Source of the DNA: Puniceicoccaceae bacterium
GTDB lineage: Bacteria; Verrucomicrobiota; Verrucomicrobiia; Opitutales; Coraliomargaritaceae
Direction: 5' to 3'
NCBI GenBank assembly: GCA_003567255.1
Contig: PWZW01000146.1
Location: 1 to 19,752, forward strand
DNA: 19,752 nt
The position numbers and the translations under genes are program-made. Shown piece by piece: positions 6,546-15,338 of this stretch. Under the pieces are notes generated by a model. That model searched no databases and had not been told where the DNA came from. It saw only the letters and a list, made by a program, of their open reading frames with translations. Each line of letters begins with the position of its first letter. Positions within the stretch are counted from its first letter, which is position 1.

Positions 6546-7325
6546 ATGGAAGTAGTTTTTTTAGGAACCGGAACCTCGCAGGGAGTTCCCATGATCGCGC
6601 AGCCTGCGGGTGGGGGAGACCTTGAGGATAAGCGTAATTGGCGGACCCGCTGTAGCATTCATGTAGAGATGGGGGGGCACCACATCCAAGTCGACGCCGC
6701 TCCGGAGTTCAGACTGCAGTGTATTGAAAATTCGATTAACCGGGTGGATACCTTTATTCTGACGCACGCCCACGCGGACCACATTCTCGGGATGGATGAT
6801 CTGCGGCGATTTTGTGATCTACTTGGAGGAGCTGCGCTGCCCGTCTACAGCTCTGCAGAAGCGCTGGAGCGGGTAAGGGCGATCTACCCCTACGCCATCC
6901 TTGACCGGCCTCTGGTTCGGGGATATCCAGCCTTTGCCTTGAGTGAAGTCAACGGAACGATTGAGTTGGCAGGCGGGACCATCGAAACCACCCGGCTTCC
7001 CCACGGTCCGGTCGAGGTTCTTGGGCTCGTCTTCACTGAGCGTCAAACAGGCAAGCGGTTTGCCTATTTTACAGATTGTAAGGAGGTGCCGGAAGCGGCC
7101 CGTGCCTTGGCAGAAGGGGCGGCGGTCTTGGTATTGGATGGTCTGCGCCCCAAGCCGCACCCCTCGCACATGACGATTGCCGAGGCCACGCAAACTGCGC
7201 TCGAAATGGGGGCCCCGATTACCTATCTCACGCACATGACGTACATGATCGACCACGCCACCACGGAGGAAAGCCTACCGGAAAACGTGCGCCTAGCTTA
7301 CGATGGCTTACGTATCACGATCTAG
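6546..7325 (+). CDS. MBL-fold metallo-hydrolase, PhnP-like
   Basis: This 259-residue soluble protein is a metallo-beta-lactamase fold hydrolase of the PhnP-like group. It opens with the MEVVFLGTGTSQGVP strand typical of that group and has the two-metal site H74-A-H-A-D78-H79, H153, D177 (YFTDC) and H230 (LTH), plus H205 and H208. PhnP itself is a phosphodiesterase of phosphonate breakdown, but no phn genes are here, so the substrate is unknown; many bacteria carry stand-alone relatives. The ATG at 6546 puts the family's first strand at residue 2. The frame is open upstream to 6444, but the extra 34 residues look non-coding. It lies 92 bases after the CPBP gene, so it may have its own promoter. 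It converges on the amidohydrolase with a 16-base gap. Confidence 0.9.
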   Translation: MEVVFLGTGTSQGVPMIAQPAGGGDLEDKRNWRTRCSIHVEMGGHHIQVDAAPEFRLQCIENSINRVDTFILTHAHADHILGMDDLRRFCDLLGGAALPVYSSAEALERVRAIYPYAILDRPLVRGYPAFALSEVNGTIELAGGTIETTRLPHGPVEVLGLVFTERQTGKRFAYFTDCKEVPEAARALAEGAAVLVLDGLRPKPHPSHMTIAEATQTALEMGAPITYLTHMTYMIDHATTEESLPENVRLAYDGLRITI

Positions 7326-7341
7326 GTAGAGATGCTCGACG

Positions 7342-8334
7342 CTAGTCTGAGTTGATCAATTGGTCGAGACGGGTGAAGGTTTCTGCGGGAAAGCCCATCG
7401 CAGTTTTGAGAAAGACGTCCCGCTCAAAGACATTACCCTCGCCATCGGCCCGTGCCCGGGCCGAACCGTCGATCAGTTTTTGGATGCGTGGGCCCAAGGC
7501 AGAAACCGGGATCGGAAAGTCGCTGCCATGGACGACCCGAGACAACCATTGGGAGCTCAGGAGTTTTTTCGCCGTGTGCGCCCGGTTCACGCTGCTCAGC
7601 GCGGAATTGTCGGTGTAGAGATTTGGGTAGGTGCCCATCATCTCAAAAAGAAGCTCGGTGTAGTCTGGGTCGATCAGAGCGGAGCGGCCCGCACCGTGAG
7701 CGGCGATGGTCGTGACCCCGCACTCCAGGGGTGCCCGAAGGATCTCGGGGCTGGCGTACGCTGCATTGATGACAGGAAGGGAAAGTTCACCCCCGGTGTG
7801 GGCGAGGAAGCACATCTTGAGCGCGGCCATACGCTCCCAAAAAGGGCGAAAAGCTGTTCGGTTACAGTCCACATTGAGACAGTTTGGTAAGAGTTTGAGA
7901 ACGCGCGCTCCGGCTGCCGCAGAGGCTTCCAGGGCGTCGATGGCGTCCGGTCGGGCGGGGTGAATAGATACTGCCGGAAGGAAATGTGCGGGGTGTTTTT
8001 TTGCGAGACCGAGGACCACTTCATTGGGAACATAAAACACCGCCTTTTTAGGCAGAGGATGTCCGGAATCATCGTGAGGCAGGTCTTGAGCCAGCAGGAG
8101 CACCGCATCGAGCGAACTTTCTTTGACGGATTGCAAGAGGTACGCGCGATAAGCTTCATCCAGCGGATCCTTGATCGAAAGGTGGGGAAGTCCGCAGGCT
8201 CGTAGCAGACACCTCGCCTGAAAACGCATGCGTGGGGAGTCCAGCTTGAGCCAACAGCCATCGCCAGCGGAGCCATCCCCAATTAAGTGGACGTGTCCGT
8301 CGATGCGTCGAAGGGGATGTGTTGTTTGGTTCAT
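7342..8334 (-). CDS. Metal-dependent amidohydrolase (Amidohydrolase_2 family)
   Basis: This 330-residue TIM-barrel hydrolase has an N-terminal H14-V-H16 metal motif (IDGHVHLIGD), KLLPN at 147-151 on a barrel strand, H179 (AHTGGE), H213 (AAHGAGR) and the late HGSDFPIP with D272, in the expected order. Members of this group hydrolyse or decarboxylate small carboxylic substrates; the substrate cannot be told from the sequence. The ATG at 8334 was preferred over an in-frame TTG at 8373 because it leaves the usual short lead-in to the HxH motif; neither has a ribosome binding site. It lies downstream of the AbgT transporter on the same strand with a 145-base gap, so joint expression is possible but not shown. 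Confidence 0.85.
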   Translation of the reverse strand: MNQTTHPLRRIDGHVHLIGDGSAGDGCWLKLDSPRMRFQARCLLRACGLPHLSIKDPLDEAYRAYLLQSVKESSLDAVLLLAQDLPHDDSGHPLPKKAVFYVPNEVVLGLAKKHPAHFLPAVSIHPARPDAIDALEASAAAGARVLKLLPNCLNVDCNRTAFRPFWERMAALKMCFLAHTGGELSLPVINAAYASPEILRAPLECGVTTIAAHGAGRSALIDPDYTELLFEMMGTYPNLYTDNSALSSVNRAHTAKKLLSSQWLSRVVHGSDFPIPVSALGPRIQKLIDGSARARADGEGNVFERDVFLKTAMGFPAETFTRLDQLINSD

Positions 8335-8479
8335 GTTAATGAAAAGCTTTGGGGACGTGGTTTCATTTAACAACGAGTGAGTGAAGCTAATGCATAGGAG
8401 GCGTGAGGTGAAGGGGATAATCCCCGCTTCGTTCAGGCAAGGCCTTCCCTAAGTGTGGAAAAAGCGCCGATCACCTAGC
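8335..8479. other. Spacer between transporter and amidohydrolase genes with short hairpin
   Basis: This gap separates two minus-strand genes. GGGGAT-A-ATCCCC at 8413-8425 is a perfect short inverted repeat, and flanking GAA and TTC can add to the stem around a two-base bulge. No run of T follows it on the minus strand, so it does not look like an intrinsic terminator. It could lie in the 5' leader of the amidohydrolase message or be an operator; nothing here decides between these. Confidence 0.3.
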
Positions 8480-10024
8480 TTAAGGTGCGTAAATAAGGGG
8501 CGCATTGGGGCCAATAGGCCAGCCGAAGAAAAACCAGACCCCGAGGAGAGCTGTCCACACCAGGGAGAATCCCAGAGAATAAGGCAGCATGGCCGCAATG
8601 ATGCTGCCAATGCCGAGGGTGCGGTCATAGCGAATGGCAAAGGCCAGAATAATAGGGAAATAAGGGAAGACCGGGGTGATGATGTTGGTCACCGAGTCTC
8701 CAATCCGATAGGCCGCTTGAGTAAGCTCGGGGCTGTAGCCCAGATCCATCATCAGAGGAACTAAAACCGCCGCCAGAATGCCCCACTTTGCCGTGGCGGA
8801 GCCGACAAACAAGTTCACCAGTCCGGCCATGAGGATGACACCGAGCAAAAGGGGGAATCCACTAATGTTCAGTGCGCGGAGCCCCTCGGCACCCTGAATG
8901 GCTATGATAATACCCAGGTTCGACCAATCAAAATAGGCGATGAATTGGGCTGCGGCAAAAGCCAGCACAATGTAAGCACTCATGGTGGACATGGTGTCGG
9001 CAAGCATTTTGGCTACATCGTGGTCGCTGCGGATCGACTTGGTTATTAACCCGTAAACGAGCCCTGGAAAAAAGAGACAAAGCGCCAGCAAGACCACAAT
9101 CGATTGGTAGAAGGGGGCCAAGCCGCCCATCGGGCCGCCGCTATCCCGAAGCGGTGCATTTTCCGGTATGACCAGAAGGGCGCATACAGAAAGGCAGAAC
9201 AAGCCTGTCAGTCCGGCCCATGCAAGGGCCTTGCGTTCAAGCTTTGAAACGTCCCCATTCAGAGAATGGTCGATCTCCTCACTTTGAGCGAGCGAGGGGT
9301 CCCACTTACCCAATCTTGGTTCAACGATTTTTGCGGTAATGAGCCAGCCGGTGGGCACTAAAATGAAGGTCGCAACCACCATAAGGTAGTAATTCGCCAA
9401 GGGAGTGACCGTATATTCCGGATCGTAAATTTGGGCGGCCGATTGGGTGAGTCCGGCGAGGACCGGATCAAGCGCGGTAATGGCGAGATTAGCGCTGTAG
9501 GCCCCCGAGGCTCCCGCGACCACGGCACATAAGCCAGCCAGCGGGTGTCTTCCTAAACTGGCAAAAATAAGGGCGCCGAGGGGTGGAAGGATGATGAACC
9601 CGGCATCGATTGTCATCGAGCTGAGAATCCCGGCAAAAACCAAACCGGGCGTGATAAAGCGTTGCCCAACCAAGCGAACCAGCAACTTCAATAAGGCGGT
9701 GATACAGCCTGAGCGTTCGAACAAGCCGATGCCGATCATCGCAACCAAGACCGTGCCCAGCGGGGCAAACCCCGTAAAATTCCCGACCGCCTCGCTCAGT
9801 ATCCGCTGAATTCCCTCAGCGGAAAGCAAGTTATTCACCTCAAGCACCTCACTCGTTCGTGGATGCACGACACTCACCCCGATCTGATGGAGGATGAAGC
9901 TGAGCGGGAGCATCCCCGCTGCCAGAAAGAAAAATAAAGTGAGCGGATGGGGTAGGCGGTTGCCCGCCCGCTCAATGCGGTCGAGTTGCCTCTCCCAGAA
10001 GCTTTTAGGATGTGAATCAGCCAT
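8480..10024 (-). CDS. AbgT family transporter
   Basis: This 514-residue inner-membrane protein, rich in hydrophobic helices, matches the AbgT family: E. coli AbgT imports p-aminobenzoyl-glutamate, while MtrF and YdaH export sulfonamide antimetabolites. Recognisable parts are NRLPHPLTLFF (22-32), the SANLAITALDPVLAGLT segment (177-193), and near the C-terminus VGSATAKWGILAAVLVP followed by ELTQAAYRIGDSVTNIITP. Length and start agree with the family. It lies 67 bases downstream of parC and 145 bases before an amidohydrolase. In E. coli abgT follows two M20-type peptidase genes; the neighbour here is from a different hydrolase family, so the analogy is loose. Direction of transport and cargo cannot be told from sequence. 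Confidence 0.92.
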   Translation of the reverse strand: MADSHPKSFWERQLDRIERAGNRLPHPLTLFFFLAAGMLPLSFILHQIGVSVVHPRTSEVLEVNNLLSAEGIQRILSEAVGNFTGFAPLGTVLVAMIGIGLFERSGCITALLKLLVRLVGQRFITPGLVFAGILSSMTIDAGFIILPPLGALIFASLGRHPLAGLCAVVAGASGAYSANLAITALDPVLAGLTQSAAQIYDPEYTVTPLANYYLMVVATFILVPTGWLITAKIVEPRLGKWDPSLAQSEEIDHSLNGDVSKLERKALAWAGLTGLFCLSVCALLVIPENAPLRDSGGPMGGLAPFYQSIVVLLALCLFFPGLVYGLITKSIRSDHDVAKMLADTMSTMSAYIVLAFAAAQFIAYFDWSNLGIIIAIQGAEGLRALNISGFPLLLGVILMAGLVNLFVGSATAKWGILAAVLVPLMMDLGYSPELTQAAYRIGDSVTNIITPVFPYFPIILAFAIRYDRTLGIGSIIAAMLPYSLGFSLVWTALLGVWFFFGWPIGPNAPLIYAP

Positions 10025-10091
10025 GTGCTTGCGGGAAAAGGTTTAAGTGGGGAAAGAAGGAAGGACGGAGGGTTGCCTTGAAGCTGCAGTA

Positions 10092-12191
10092 CTAACCACC
10101 TTCACCGAGGGCTTCTTTTTCGGCAATGGTTAGGCGGGCCACGTTGCGGACCGAGTGCTTGGTGACGAGGTTGCCCCCGGCTGCGCGACCGCGCAGGGGT
10201 ACTGTGCTGAAATCCACGATTTCCTCAGTTTTTCTGAGGCGAGGCGCGGGCTTTAGGTTAACCTTCACGGCCTCTGGTTGTTCTTTTGCCGGATAGACCG
10301 AGAGGTGGAAGACGCGGGAGCCTGCTTTACCCTTCGTTAAATCGTATTCCTTGTCCCGCGTGACACCGCCCGTTGTAAAATGTTTGGCGATGCACGAGCC
10401 GGTTTTGCCATCCCGATAAATCATGCAATAAGCGATCGCGTTCGGTTCCTGACGATTGAAGGTATCGATGTGGATAATATTTTTCCCGAAGAAGGCTTTT
10501 TCGCTAATTTTGGAAACGGTCATCTTTCCGTCTTGGGTAATGGCGATGACATCGTCCATGGTGGAGCACTTGCAAATCGCTTCATCCTTTTTCATGCCAT
10601 AGCCGGCGAATCCCTCTTTTCGGTCGACATAGAGGGTTTCGTTGGCGAGGACGACGGATTGGGCGGTCACTCGCTCAAAGGTGCTGAGCTCCGTCTTGCG
10701 CTCGCGCCCCTTACCGTACTTCTTTTTGAGCTCTTTGAACCAGCTGATGGCGTAGCGGGTGAGATTTTCGAGGTGGTCTTTGGTTTCGGCAATTTGCTCC
10801 TCCAGACCCCGGATGAGTTCATCCGCACGAAGGGCATCAAACTTGGAAATCCGCTTAATTTTGATCTCCGTCAGGCGAATGATGTCGTCGCGCGTGACGG
10901 TACGCTTGAAAAGTTTTTTGTAGGGTTCGAGCCCCTCATCAATCGTTTCAATAACGGCCTCCCACGTCTCTGCCTCTTCGATCCGACGGTAAATACGTTT
11001 TTCGATAAAGATTTTCTCGAGCGAGGAAAAGTGCCATTTTTCCTCCAGCTCGTGGAGTTGGATCTCCAGTTCCAACTTAAGTAAATTGGCGGTTTTATCG
11101 GTTGCGAGGTAGAGTAGGTCATCCGCCGTAAAGAACTTTGGTTTTCCGTTTTCAATAACACAGATGTTTGAGGCAATCGACAGCTCACAATCGGTGAACG
11201 CATAGAGGGCCTGCTCGGTGGTTGCGGGATCGGCACCGGAGGGGAGGTAGACGATGATTTCGACCTTGTCGGCGGTATTGTCCTCAACCCGCTGGATTTT
11301 TATCTTCCCTTTTTCATTCGCGCTGATGATGGAGTCGATCAAGCTGGTGGTCGTGGTCCCGAAGGGGACCTCTGTGATCGTCAGTTGGTTGCGCTTACTT
11401 TGCTCAATCCGGGCGCGCACGCGGATCCGGCTTCCACGCAGACCGCCGGCATACTCGGTGCAGTCAGCAATGCCCCCGGTGGGGAAGTCGGGCATGAGGC
11501 AAGTCTGCTTTCCCCTCAAAATGGAGATACTTCCGTCTATAAGCTCGTTGAAATTATGGGGAAGGATCTTGCAGGCCAAACCGACCGCGATGCCCTCAGC
11601 GCCCTGGGCCAGCAAGAGTGGGAATTTCACCGGGAGGGTGACCGGCTCCTTATTGCGCCCATCGTAAGAGGCCTGCCAGACCGTTGTTTTTGGGTTAAAC
11701 ACCACATCGAGAGCAAACTTGGAGAGGCGTGCCTCAATGTACCTGGGTGCGGCCGAGGAATCGCCCGTCAAGGTGTTACCCCAATTTCCCTGGGTATCGA
11801 TGAGCAGATCCTTTTGCCCCAACTGGACCATCGCATCGCCGATGCTGGCATCGCCGTGGGGATGATACTTCATGGTGTTTCCAATAATGTTGGCCACCTT
11901 GTTGTAACGTCCGTCCTCAAGCTCGCGGGTGGAGTGGAGGATCCGGCGTTGCACGGGTTTCAGTCCGTCATTTGCATGGGGCACCGCACGCTCCAGAATG
12001 ACGTAAGAAGCATAATCGAGAAACCACTCGCTGAACATCGCGTCGAGATGGGCCGAGTCGGGTGGATGGGGTCCGTCGAAGGAGTCATCCGAAAGCTCGG
12101 GCGAAAGCTCTTCCGGAGAGGTACTTGGCTCTGGGTCTCCGAAGGGAAGTTCCAGGTTTTCGTCGTCGTTCGATTTATTTTTTCGGGACAT
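10092..12191 (-). CDS. parC: DNA topoisomerase IV subunit A (ParC)
   Basis: ParC is the DNA-cleaving subunit that, with ParE, unlinks replicated chromosomes. The 699-residue protein has an acidic Ser/Pro-rich N-terminal leader (about 1-48), then the breakage-reunion domain with QRRILHSTRE (81-90), HPHGDASIGD (110-119) and the DNA-linking tyrosine Y151 in AAPRYIEARLS. A coiled-coil hinge around 440-500 and a short C-terminal beta region follow; no full set of GyrA-box repeats is visible, supporting ParC over GyrA. The form resembles the Bacteroidota-type topoisomerase IV. The position of the quinolone-contacting serine is alanine (A115). ATG 12191 was chosen over an upstream in-frame start at 12245 because the latter adds an unconserved leader. 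It follows parE by 95 bases on the same strand. Confidence 0.92.
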   Translation of the reverse strand: MSRKNKSNDDENLELPFGDPEPSTSPEELSPELSDDSFDGPHPPDSAHLDAMFSEWFLDYASYVILERAVPHANDGLKPVQRRILHSTRELEDGRYNKVANIIGNTMKYHPHGDASIGDAMVQLGQKDLLIDTQGNWGNTLTGDSSAAPRYIEARLSKFALDVVFNPKTTVWQASYDGRNKEPVTLPVKFPLLLAQGAEGIAVGLACKILPHNFNELIDGSISILRGKQTCLMPDFPTGGIADCTEYAGGLRGSRIRVRARIEQSKRNQLTITEVPFGTTTTSLIDSIISANEKGKIKIQRVEDNTADKVEIIVYLPSGADPATTEQALYAFTDCELSIASNICVIENGKPKFFTADDLLYLATDKTANLLKLELEIQLHELEEKWHFSSLEKIFIEKRIYRRIEEAETWEAVIETIDEGLEPYKKLFKRTVTRDDIIRLTEIKIKRISKFDALRADELIRGLEEQIAETKDHLENLTRYAISWFKELKKKYGKGRERKTELSTFERVTAQSVVLANETLYVDRKEGFAGYGMKKDEAICKCSTMDDVIAITQDGKMTVSKISEKAFFGKNIIHIDTFNRQEPNAIAYCMIYRDGKTGSCIAKHFTTGGVTRDKEYDLTKGKAGSRVFHLSVYPAKEQPEAVKVNLKPAPRLRKTEEIVDFSTVPLRGRAAGGNLVTKHSVRNVARLTIAEKEALGEGG

Positions 12192-12286
12192 GGATGCTGC
12201 GAAAGGAAAAGTTGGAAAGGATCGACAAGCGCCGGAGGAAAGCAAACTCGCGATGAAGTGCGACCCCGCTCACCGCTGGGCACCGT

Positions 12287-14149
12287 TTATGCACTTTGGC
12301 TGATTGGCTGTTCGGGGAGCAGGTCTTCTTCAATTTTCAGACGGTCGATGATGAATTGCTGGCGGTCTGGGGTGTTCTTGCCCATATAAAAAGTCAGCAT
12401 TTCCTTGATGGTGATTCCACGCGGGATAATGATTGGATCCAAGCGGATATCCTTGTTGATAAAGTGAGTAAACTCATCCGGGGAAATTTCCCCCAGACCC
12501 TTGAATCGAGTAATTTCCGGTTTAGGCCCGAGGGCTTCAACGGCGGAGAGGCGCTCAGCCTCTGAGTAGCAGTAGCGGGTCTCCTTTTTATTACGTACGC
12601 GGAAAAGCGGCGTCTGCAGGATGTGCAAATGTCCGCTTTTGATGAGTTCAGGGAAAAATTGCAGGAAGAAAGTGATGAGGAGCAAGCGGATATGCATCCC
12701 ATCAACATCCGCATCGGTAGCGATCACGACATTATTGTAGCGTAGGCCTTCCAATCCATTTTCAATGTTCAGGGCATCCTGCAGGAGGTTGAACTCCTCA
12801 TTTTCGTAAACGATTTTTTTAGTGAGACCGAACGAGTTCAGGGGCTTTCCTTTGAGACTGAAAACGGCTTGGGAATTTACATTCCGCGCCTTCGTGATGG
12901 ATCCGCTGGCGGAGTCACCCTCGGTGATGAACAGGGTGCTGTCCAACCTTCCCGGTTTCTTGGTATCCAAATGAATGCGACAGTCGCGAAGCTTGCGATT
13001 GTGGATTTTGGCCTTGCGGGCGCGTTCGCGGGCCAGTTTCTGGATACCTTTGAGCTCTTTGCGGGTCCGCTCGGAATCCTGAATTTTGCGCAGGAGGGTT
13101 TCCGCGGTGCCCGGATTTCGGTGGAGATAATTGTCCAGTGCCTGCTTAACAAAGTTGAGTAAAAAAGTCCGGATGGTTTGCCCTTTGGGAGCCATGTTAG
13201 TGGAACCCAACTTTGTTTTGGTTTGGGATTCAAAGACTGGCTCCTCAATCTTTATGCTGATCGCCGCGCAAATCGATGAGCGGATGTCGACCGCATCAAA
13301 ATCTTTTTTGAAGAATTCTTTAACCGTCTTTGCGAGGGCCTCCCGGAAGGCATTCAGGTGGGTCCCGCCCTGGGTGGTGTGTTGGCCGTTGACGAAGGAG
13401 TAGTACTCTTCGCCGTAGCTGTCGTTGTGGGTAAAGGCGATCTCGATGTCATCATCCGAAAGATGAACAATCGGGTAGAGGGGTTCACCATCGAGTTTGT
13501 TTTCGAGAAGGTCGCGGAGCCCGTTTTCGCTGCGAAATTTCTTTCCGTTAAAAACGAGGGTCAGGCCCCGATTGAGGTAGGCGTAATTCCACAACATGTT
13601 TTCAACAAAATCCGACCGGAAGCGCCAGTTGTGGAAAATTTCTGAATCGGGGCTAAAGGACAGGTGGGTGCCGTTGCGGGCTTCGGACTTGCGGTCTGCG
13701 CTGTCCTCATGGCTGACCTCACCGCGTTTAAAGTCGACCAAACGAGTTTTGCCCTCGCGAAACGCCTCCACGCGAAATTCGCTGGAAAGGGCATTGACCG
13801 CCTTTATGCCCACACCGTTCAGACCAACGGATTTTTTGAACGCCTCGGAATCGTACTTTGCGCCGGTATTTATTTTGGATGCACAGTCTTTAAGCTTCCC
13901 GAGGGGAATGCCACGGCCGTAGTCGCGCACGGACACGCGGTTATGCTCAATGGTGAGTTCGATGGTTTTTCCATTGCCCATGACGAACTCGTCGATCGAG
14001 TTGTCTATCACCTCTTTGAGGAGGATATAGATGCCATCATCGGGGGAGGAGCCGTCCCCGAGCTTGCCAATGTACATGCCGGGGCGGAGGCGGATGTGCT
14101 CTTTCCAATCGAGAGACCGAATACTTTCTTCGTTGTAATTTGCGGACAT
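12287..14149 (-). CDS. parE: DNA topoisomerase IV subunit B (ParE)
   Basis: ParE is the ATP-driven partner of ParC. The 620-residue protein opens MSANYNEESIRSLDWKEHI, then has the GHKL ATPase motifs KEVIDNSIDE (45-54, with E46 and N50), RDYGRGIP (75-82) and GLNGVGIKAVNAL (109-121). The transducer domain carries QTKTKLGS (309-316). The TOPRIM metal site is TEGDSASGS (409-417) and TDADVDG (478-484). The SASGS wording, instead of the usual SAGGS, fits the Bacteroidota/Verrucomicrobiota topoisomerase IV lineage and helps tell it from GyrB. ATG 14149 matches family starts; an in-frame start at 14233 would add 28 residues of unconserved sequence. It precedes parC, the usual parE-parC order, and diverges from queG across about 100 bases. 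Confidence 0.93.
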   Translation of the reverse strand: MSANYNEESIRSLDWKEHIRLRPGMYIGKLGDGSSPDDGIYILLKEVIDNSIDEFVMGNGKTIELTIEHNRVSVRDYGRGIPLGKLKDCASKINTGAKYDSEAFKKSVGLNGVGIKAVNALSSEFRVEAFREGKTRLVDFKRGEVSHEDSADRKSEARNGTHLSFSPDSEIFHNWRFRSDFVENMLWNYAYLNRGLTLVFNGKKFRSENGLRDLLENKLDGEPLYPIVHLSDDDIEIAFTHNDSYGEEYYSFVNGQHTTQGGTHLNAFREALAKTVKEFFKKDFDAVDIRSSICAAISIKIEEPVFESQTKTKLGSTNMAPKGQTIRTFLLNFVKQALDNYLHRNPGTAETLLRKIQDSERTRKELKGIQKLARERARKAKIHNRKLRDCRIHLDTKKPGRLDSTLFITEGDSASGSITKARNVNSQAVFSLKGKPLNSFGLTKKIVYENEEFNLLQDALNIENGLEGLRYNNVVIATDADVDGMHIRLLLITFFLQFFPELIKSGHLHILQTPLFRVRNKKETRYCYSEAERLSAVEALGPKPEITRFKGLGEISPDEFTHFINKDIRLDPIIIPRGITIKEMLTFYMGKNTPDRQQFIIDRLKIEEDLLPEQPISQSA

Positions 14150-14251
14150 GGTGTGGTTGGTAGGTCTTCGAGCGCGAAAAAGGCACTCGTCAGATTGCAT
14201 GGAAGCGGGGTCGGGGGGCACTTGTAAACTCAAAATCTCCTCAGGCCATGC
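14150..14251. promoter_or_regulatory. Divergent parE/queG intergenic region
   Basis: The 102-base gap must hold promoters for both genes if each is transcribed separately. No convincing -35/-10 pair, palindrome or ribosome binding site was found on either strand. The G-run near 14208-14219 is the most marked feature. The call rests on position only. Confidence 0.3.
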
Positions 14252-15316
14252 TTGCTTTCTTTCGAAGAGACCGAAAATACTGAAGGAGTGGATCTTAGCT
14301 CAAAAGAGAGAAAACTCGCGCTGACGCAACGTGCGGAGGCCTTGGGCTTCGCTCACCTCGGGGTTGCGCCAATTCCGCTGGAACTGCGGACCCGATATTA
14401 CGAAGCATGGATCGCGACCGGCCAGCACGGGACGATGGACTGGATGGAGCGAAACAACGAACGGCGGCTGGAGCCGAAGAAGCTGCTCCCCGAGGCGAAG
14501 AGCATTTTGGTTTTTGGGCTCAACTACTACCAACCGGATCCGGAAAACCGTCGTTTTCGCATCTCTAAATACGCGCTTGGGGATGACTATCACAACCTCA
14601 TCCTTAAGCGTTTGCAAAAGATCTGCCGATACATGCGAGAGCACTTTTCCAGCAACCAGCGCCCTTACGTGGATACCGGACCGCTATTGGAGAAACCCAT
14701 CGCAGCGGCGGCTGGCTTGGGGTGGCAGGGGAAGAGTACCATCCTGCTCAACAATAAATCCGGAACTTGGTTGTTTTTGGGAAATATCGTCACGGACCTT
14801 GAACTTCCGCCCGACGCGCCATCCAAAGACCGTTGTGGCACTTGCACAAAATGCATTGAAGCCTGCCCGACCCGCGCGATCACCGCGCCTTACAAACTCG
14901 ATGCGAGGCGCTGCATCGCGTACCTAACCAACGAGCACGACGGGCCAATCCCACTTGAGTTTCGGCGGGCGATTGGTGATCGGCTATTTGGCTGCGAGGA
15001 GTGCCTTGATGTCTGTCCGTGGAATCGCTGGGCACAGCAGACCCGTGAAGCGAGGTTTGCACCGCGCGAGCTGCCAGAGCTCCGTGAGTTGCTGCGCTTT
15101 GACGAAGCGCGCTTCCGAGAGACCTTTCAAGGCTCTCCCTTGAAACGGCTAAAGCTGCCCCGGTTTTTAAGAAATGCCTGCACCGTGATGGGAAATGTCG
15201 GTAATGAGGCGGATATCCCAGCCCTGCAGGTACTCGCCGAGAGCGAAAACGCGATGGTGGCCGAGCACGCGACGTGGGCAATTAACGAAATCCGCACGCG
15301 TTCGGAAGCAGGTTGA
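14252..15316 (+). CDS. queG: Epoxyqueuosine reductase
   Basis: QueG carries out the last step of queuosine synthesis, reducing epoxyqueuosine in tRNA with a cobalamin cofactor and two 4Fe-4S clusters. The 354-residue protein has the catalytic aspartate D141 in YVDTGPLLEK and the ferredoxin-like cysteines C195-GT-C198-TK-C201-IEA-C205, C221, and C248-EE-C251-LDV-C255-PW. The last 50 residues (RNACTVMGNVG and ATWAINEI) form the HEAT-like tail usual for this enzyme. The start is uncertain: TTG 14252 is the longest frame, while GTG 14288 gives an N-terminus of more usual length but abuts an AAGGAG with no spacing. Other queuosine genes are not in the window. It converges on the RND permease with a 16-base gap. 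Confidence 0.94.
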   Translation: MLSFEETENTEGVDLSSKERKLALTQRAEALGFAHLGVAPIPLELRTRYYEAWIATGQHGTMDWMERNNERRLEPKKLLPEAKSILVFGLNYYQPDPENRRFRISKYALGDDYHNLILKRLQKICRYMREHFSSNQRPYVDTGPLLEKPIAAAAGLGWQGKSTILLNNKSGTWLFLGNIVTDLELPPDAPSKDRCGTCTKCIEACPTRAITAPYKLDARRCIAYLTNEHDGPIPLEFRRAIGDRLFGCEECLDVCPWNRWAQQTREARFAPRELPELRELLRFDEARFRETFQGSPLKRLKLPRFLRNACTVMGNVGNEADIPALQVLAESENAMVAEHATWAINEIRTRSEAG

Positions 15317-15326
15317 CTGGATGAAA

Positions 15327-15338
15327 GGCTGATCAGCC
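15327..15338. other. Twelve-base palindrome at the queG/RND convergent junction
   Basis: GGCTGATCAGCC is a perfect palindrome that spans the stop codon of the permease and lies 10 bases past the queG stop. As a hairpin it could form only a four-base stem, and just three T follow on the minus strand, so a role as a shared terminator is weak. Confidence 0.25.

Noticed and set aside
8459..8487. Possible terminator for the AbgT gene: CACCT/AGGTG hairpin and a five-T run on the minus strand.
   Set aside because: The stem has only five pairs, overlaps the stop codon, and the T run begins eight bases after it, so it is too weak to call.
11385..12389. Plus-strand frame of 334 codons opposite parC.
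   Set aside because: It lies over conserved parC sequence and the parE-parC spacer; its product resembles no known family.
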